From DAIDKA01 sp035485475 (GTDB taxonomy: Bacteria > Pseudomonadota > Gammaproteobacteria > Steroidobacterales > Steroidobacteraceae), in contig DATHOA010000109.1 of assembly GCA_035485475.1 (NCBI GenBank), forward strand, positions 1-16,116: DNA of 16,116 nt, in the 5' to 3' direction. Position 1 is the stretch's first letter. Every line of letters begins with the position of its first letter. Positions 14,430 to 16,116 of this stretch are shown here, one piece after another. The notes beneath the pieces were generated by a model. It was not told where the DNA came from and ran no database searches. It worked only from the letters and a program-made list of their open reading frames with translations. The position numbers and the translations under genes were made by a program.

Positions 14430-16116
14430 CTAATGCAGGATGGTGACGATGCCGCGTCCGCCATCAACACGGATGCGCTGTCCATCCTTGATTCGCGATG
14501 TGCCATTACCCGTGCCGACCACCGCCGGCAGCCCATACTCGCGCGCAACAATGGCCGCATGGCTCATCGAGCCACCGATGTCCGAGACCGCCCCTGCGAT
14601 CTTGCTGAAGATGGGCGCCCAGGTTGGATTGGTGACCTGGCAGACCAGGATGTCGCCCTTTTGCAGGCGCGAAATCTCATCGACGCTTTTCACGATGCGC
14701 GCCGTACCCTCGACCACGCCGCGGCAGGCCGCGAAGCCCTTGAGCTCATTCGGATCTGCGTCCTCGCCCGTCGATAGCCAGGCATCCAGACTCTCGCGGG
14801 TGATGCCCCACAGCATCACGATAGCCGGATCATCGATGACATCCGGCACCACACCCAGCGCCGGGGGCGTCTCGTGCTTGGCCCATTCACGAATGGCGGC
14901 GCGTCGCTCCACGACAATCGCCGGCCAGTGGCCCGGACCGCGTGGCGGGGAACCATTGGACCAGGCCGTCATCAGGTCGATGATCGCCGCTTCGACCTCG
15001 TAGTGCGTCAGCTGGAAGACATCCTCCGCGTTCGGGAAGAAGCCATGTTCGGCCAGCAGCGCGCCGAATTCGCGGATCTTGTTGAAGAACAGATTGGTGT
15101 ACCAGTGTTCGCAGTAGAACTTGTGTCCCTCCACGTAGGGGAACACCCGGTGCGCCAGCGTGATCATCTGATCGTATGCCGCGCGGTCATCATCGGTGGT
15201 GAGCAACTCCCGGTAGTCCTCGATCAACTGCTTGCGCTCGGCCAGCAGCTGCTCGACCGGGCGGTGCAGGGACTCCCCGGCCTTCACCCGCTCGATGTAG
15301 TCCGGCAGGCTCGCGAATGGCATCGACAGGTCATCATTCCAGGCGCGGTGATAGTGATAGAACCCATCGCCCACATTGATGTTGAACCAGGGATGGCGCG
15401 AAATTTCCAGTTCCTTCAGCCACGCCGTTCCGGATTCCCCGGACGTCCGCAGCGTTTCGATGAGCTCGCTCGCGGACAACTGTTTGCCAAAGTGTGAGTC
15501 CACGCCCAACTCGACCGCGCAGCGCGCCAGGCGCCGCAGTTCATCATCGGGGCGAAAGATCTCCGCTTCGATGCCGGCCACCATGCGCGCAAGGGTCTGG
15601 TCGCTGATTTCCGGGAAGGCTTTCTTGCAGAAATCAAAAAACGTCAGGTACGCCCCGTACCCGAGCAGCAGGAACTCGAAGTGGTGGTGCCACATCCGGA
15701 AGTACCCCTCGAGGGTCTTCTGGTAGATGTCCAGCAGCCGATGGTTGGAGGCGACGCCCAGTCCCGCATGCACGTTCGCGAGTGGCTCAAGCTGCGGCAG
15801 CTGCGGTTTGGGCAACTCCTGTGCCGCGCTGATCAACACCATCATCTTCTCGCGCCACTGGCTGTAGAGCCGCTCCCAGTTGGCGTAGTAGTAGAACGCA
15901 CGCTGCTTGAACTCCTCGAGCCGGCGCGCAATTTCCGCAGGATCCGTGACCGCATTGCCGCCGATGTATACCCGCCCGTTGATGATCCGATGATCGATGC
16001 CCAGGGTCGTGGGCAGGCAGTGCACCCGGGTATTGGAGGCCCCCAGCGCGCAGTACGCGGCTTCCGCGGTCACCATGTCGAACGCCGACATCGGCTCGGG
16101 GAAGTGCATGGAGTTG
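14430..16116 (-). CDS. PEP-utilising phosphohistidine subunit of split dikinase (phenylphosphate synthase alpha-like), 5' end open
   Basis: At least 559 residues from the ATG at 16109, but the frame stays open to the window edge. The first residues (HFPEPMSAFD) look internal compared with what I recall of relatives, so the true start is probably outside. The C-terminal ~110 residues are the mobile phosphohistidine domain: GVVEGTARIV, GDILVCQVTNPTWAPIFSK, then GGSMSHAAIVAREYGLPAVV with active His at 517 (from that Met), ending DGGRGIVTILH. The PEP/pyruvate-binding TIM barrel of PEP synthase is missing. Instead about 430 N-terminal residues are helical and rich in Trp, Tyr, Phe and His (for example RMWHHHFEFLLLGYGAY, GDGFYHYHRAW), probably the acceptor-binding part. 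This fits phenylphosphate-synthase-type subunits. The acceptor, phenol-like or an enolisable ketone, is an inference. Confidence 0.88.
   Translation of the reverse strand, partial: NSMHFPEPMSAFDMVTAEAAYCALGASNTRVHCLPTTLGIDHRIINGRVYIGGNAVTDPAEIARRLEEFKQRAFYYYANWERLYSQWREKMMVLISAAQELPKPQLPQLEPLANVHAGLGVASNHRLLDIYQKTLEGYFRMWHHHFEFLLLGYGAYLTFFDFCKKAFPEISDQTLARMVAGIEAEIFRPDDELRRLARCAVELGVDSHFGKQLSASELIETLRTSGESGTAWLKELEISRHPWFNINVGDGFYHYHRAWNDDLSMPFASLPDYIERVKAGESLHRPVEQLLAERKQLIEDYRELLTTDDDRAAYDQMITLAHRVFPYVEGHKFYCEHWYTNLFFNKIREFGALLAEHGFFPNAEDVFQLTHYEVEAAIIDLMTAWSNGSPPRGPGHWPAIVVERRAAIREWAKHETPPALGVVPDVIDDPAIVMLWGITRESLDAWLSTGEDADPNELKGFAACRGVVEGTARIVKSVDEISRLQKGDILVCQVTNPTWAPIFSKIAGAVSDIGGSMSHAAIVAREYGLPAVVGTGNGTSRIKDGQRIRVDGGRGIVTILH

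Noticed and set aside
12893..16116. Unit C as the ordinary acetyl-CoA carboxylase or pyruvate carboxylase/PEP synthase genes
   Set aside because: The carboxyltransferase is not AccA/AccD-like, the pyruvate-binding residues differ from pyruvate carboxylase, and the dikinase lacks the PEP-binding barrel needed for PEP synthase.

Overview
This is a GC-rich (roughly 60-65% by eye), densely coding bacterial window. It looks like a catabolic region of a chemoheterotrophic proteobacterium. That assignment rests on base composition, tight operons and the family mix (P450, GMC oxidoreductase, SDRs, lactone-type hydrolases, a biotin carboxylase); no taxonomic marker gene is present. I see no RNA gene, mobile element, CRISPR array, transporter, CoA ligase, regulator or clear terminator. 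No stretch over 300 bases lacks a gene.

The window has three transcription units. Unit A (minus strand, 7656 down to the left edge) holds eight genes in the order SDR, MBL-fold lactonase-like hydrolase, 3-hydroxyisobutyrate-dehydrogenase-type reductase, carboxymuconolactone-decarboxylase-like protein, serine beta-lactamase/esterase-like hydrolase, GMC flavin oxidoreductase, a second MBL-fold hydrolase, and a cytochrome P450 cut by the left edge. Unit B (plus strand, 7752-9184) is a two-gene unit, an NTF2/SnoaL-like protein followed by an SDR with an apparent Sec signal peptide. It diverges from unit A across a 95-base intergenic region. Unit C (minus strand, right edge down to 9197) holds six tightly packed genes. 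They are the phosphohistidine half and the ATP-binding half of a split PEP-synthase-like dikinase, a biotin carboxyl carrier protein, a biotin carboxylase, a pyruvate-carboxylase/oxaloacetate-decarboxylase-type carboxyltransferase, and a HAD phosphatase. Units B and C converge with only 12 bases between their stop codons.

Unit C is the most interesting part. A dikinase split in this way is known from phenylphosphate synthase (anaerobic phenol degradation), where the product is carboxylated by a UbiD-type enzyme whose complex includes a HAD-like subunit. Here the same logic (dikinase, carboxylase, HAD phosphatase) appears with a three-polypeptide biotin-dependent carboxylase instead. The carboxyltransferase keeps its metal site, but recalled family sequences suggest it has lost the Arg that holds the carboxylate of pyruvate. 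I infer ATP-dependent activation and carboxylation of a substrate without a 2-oxo-acid group, perhaps a ketone or enol. Unit A would supply oxidation (P450, GMC, SDR, reductase) and ring or lactone hydrolysis (two MBL proteins, the serine hydrolase, the CMD-like protein). Whether the three units serve one pathway cannot be settled from this window.
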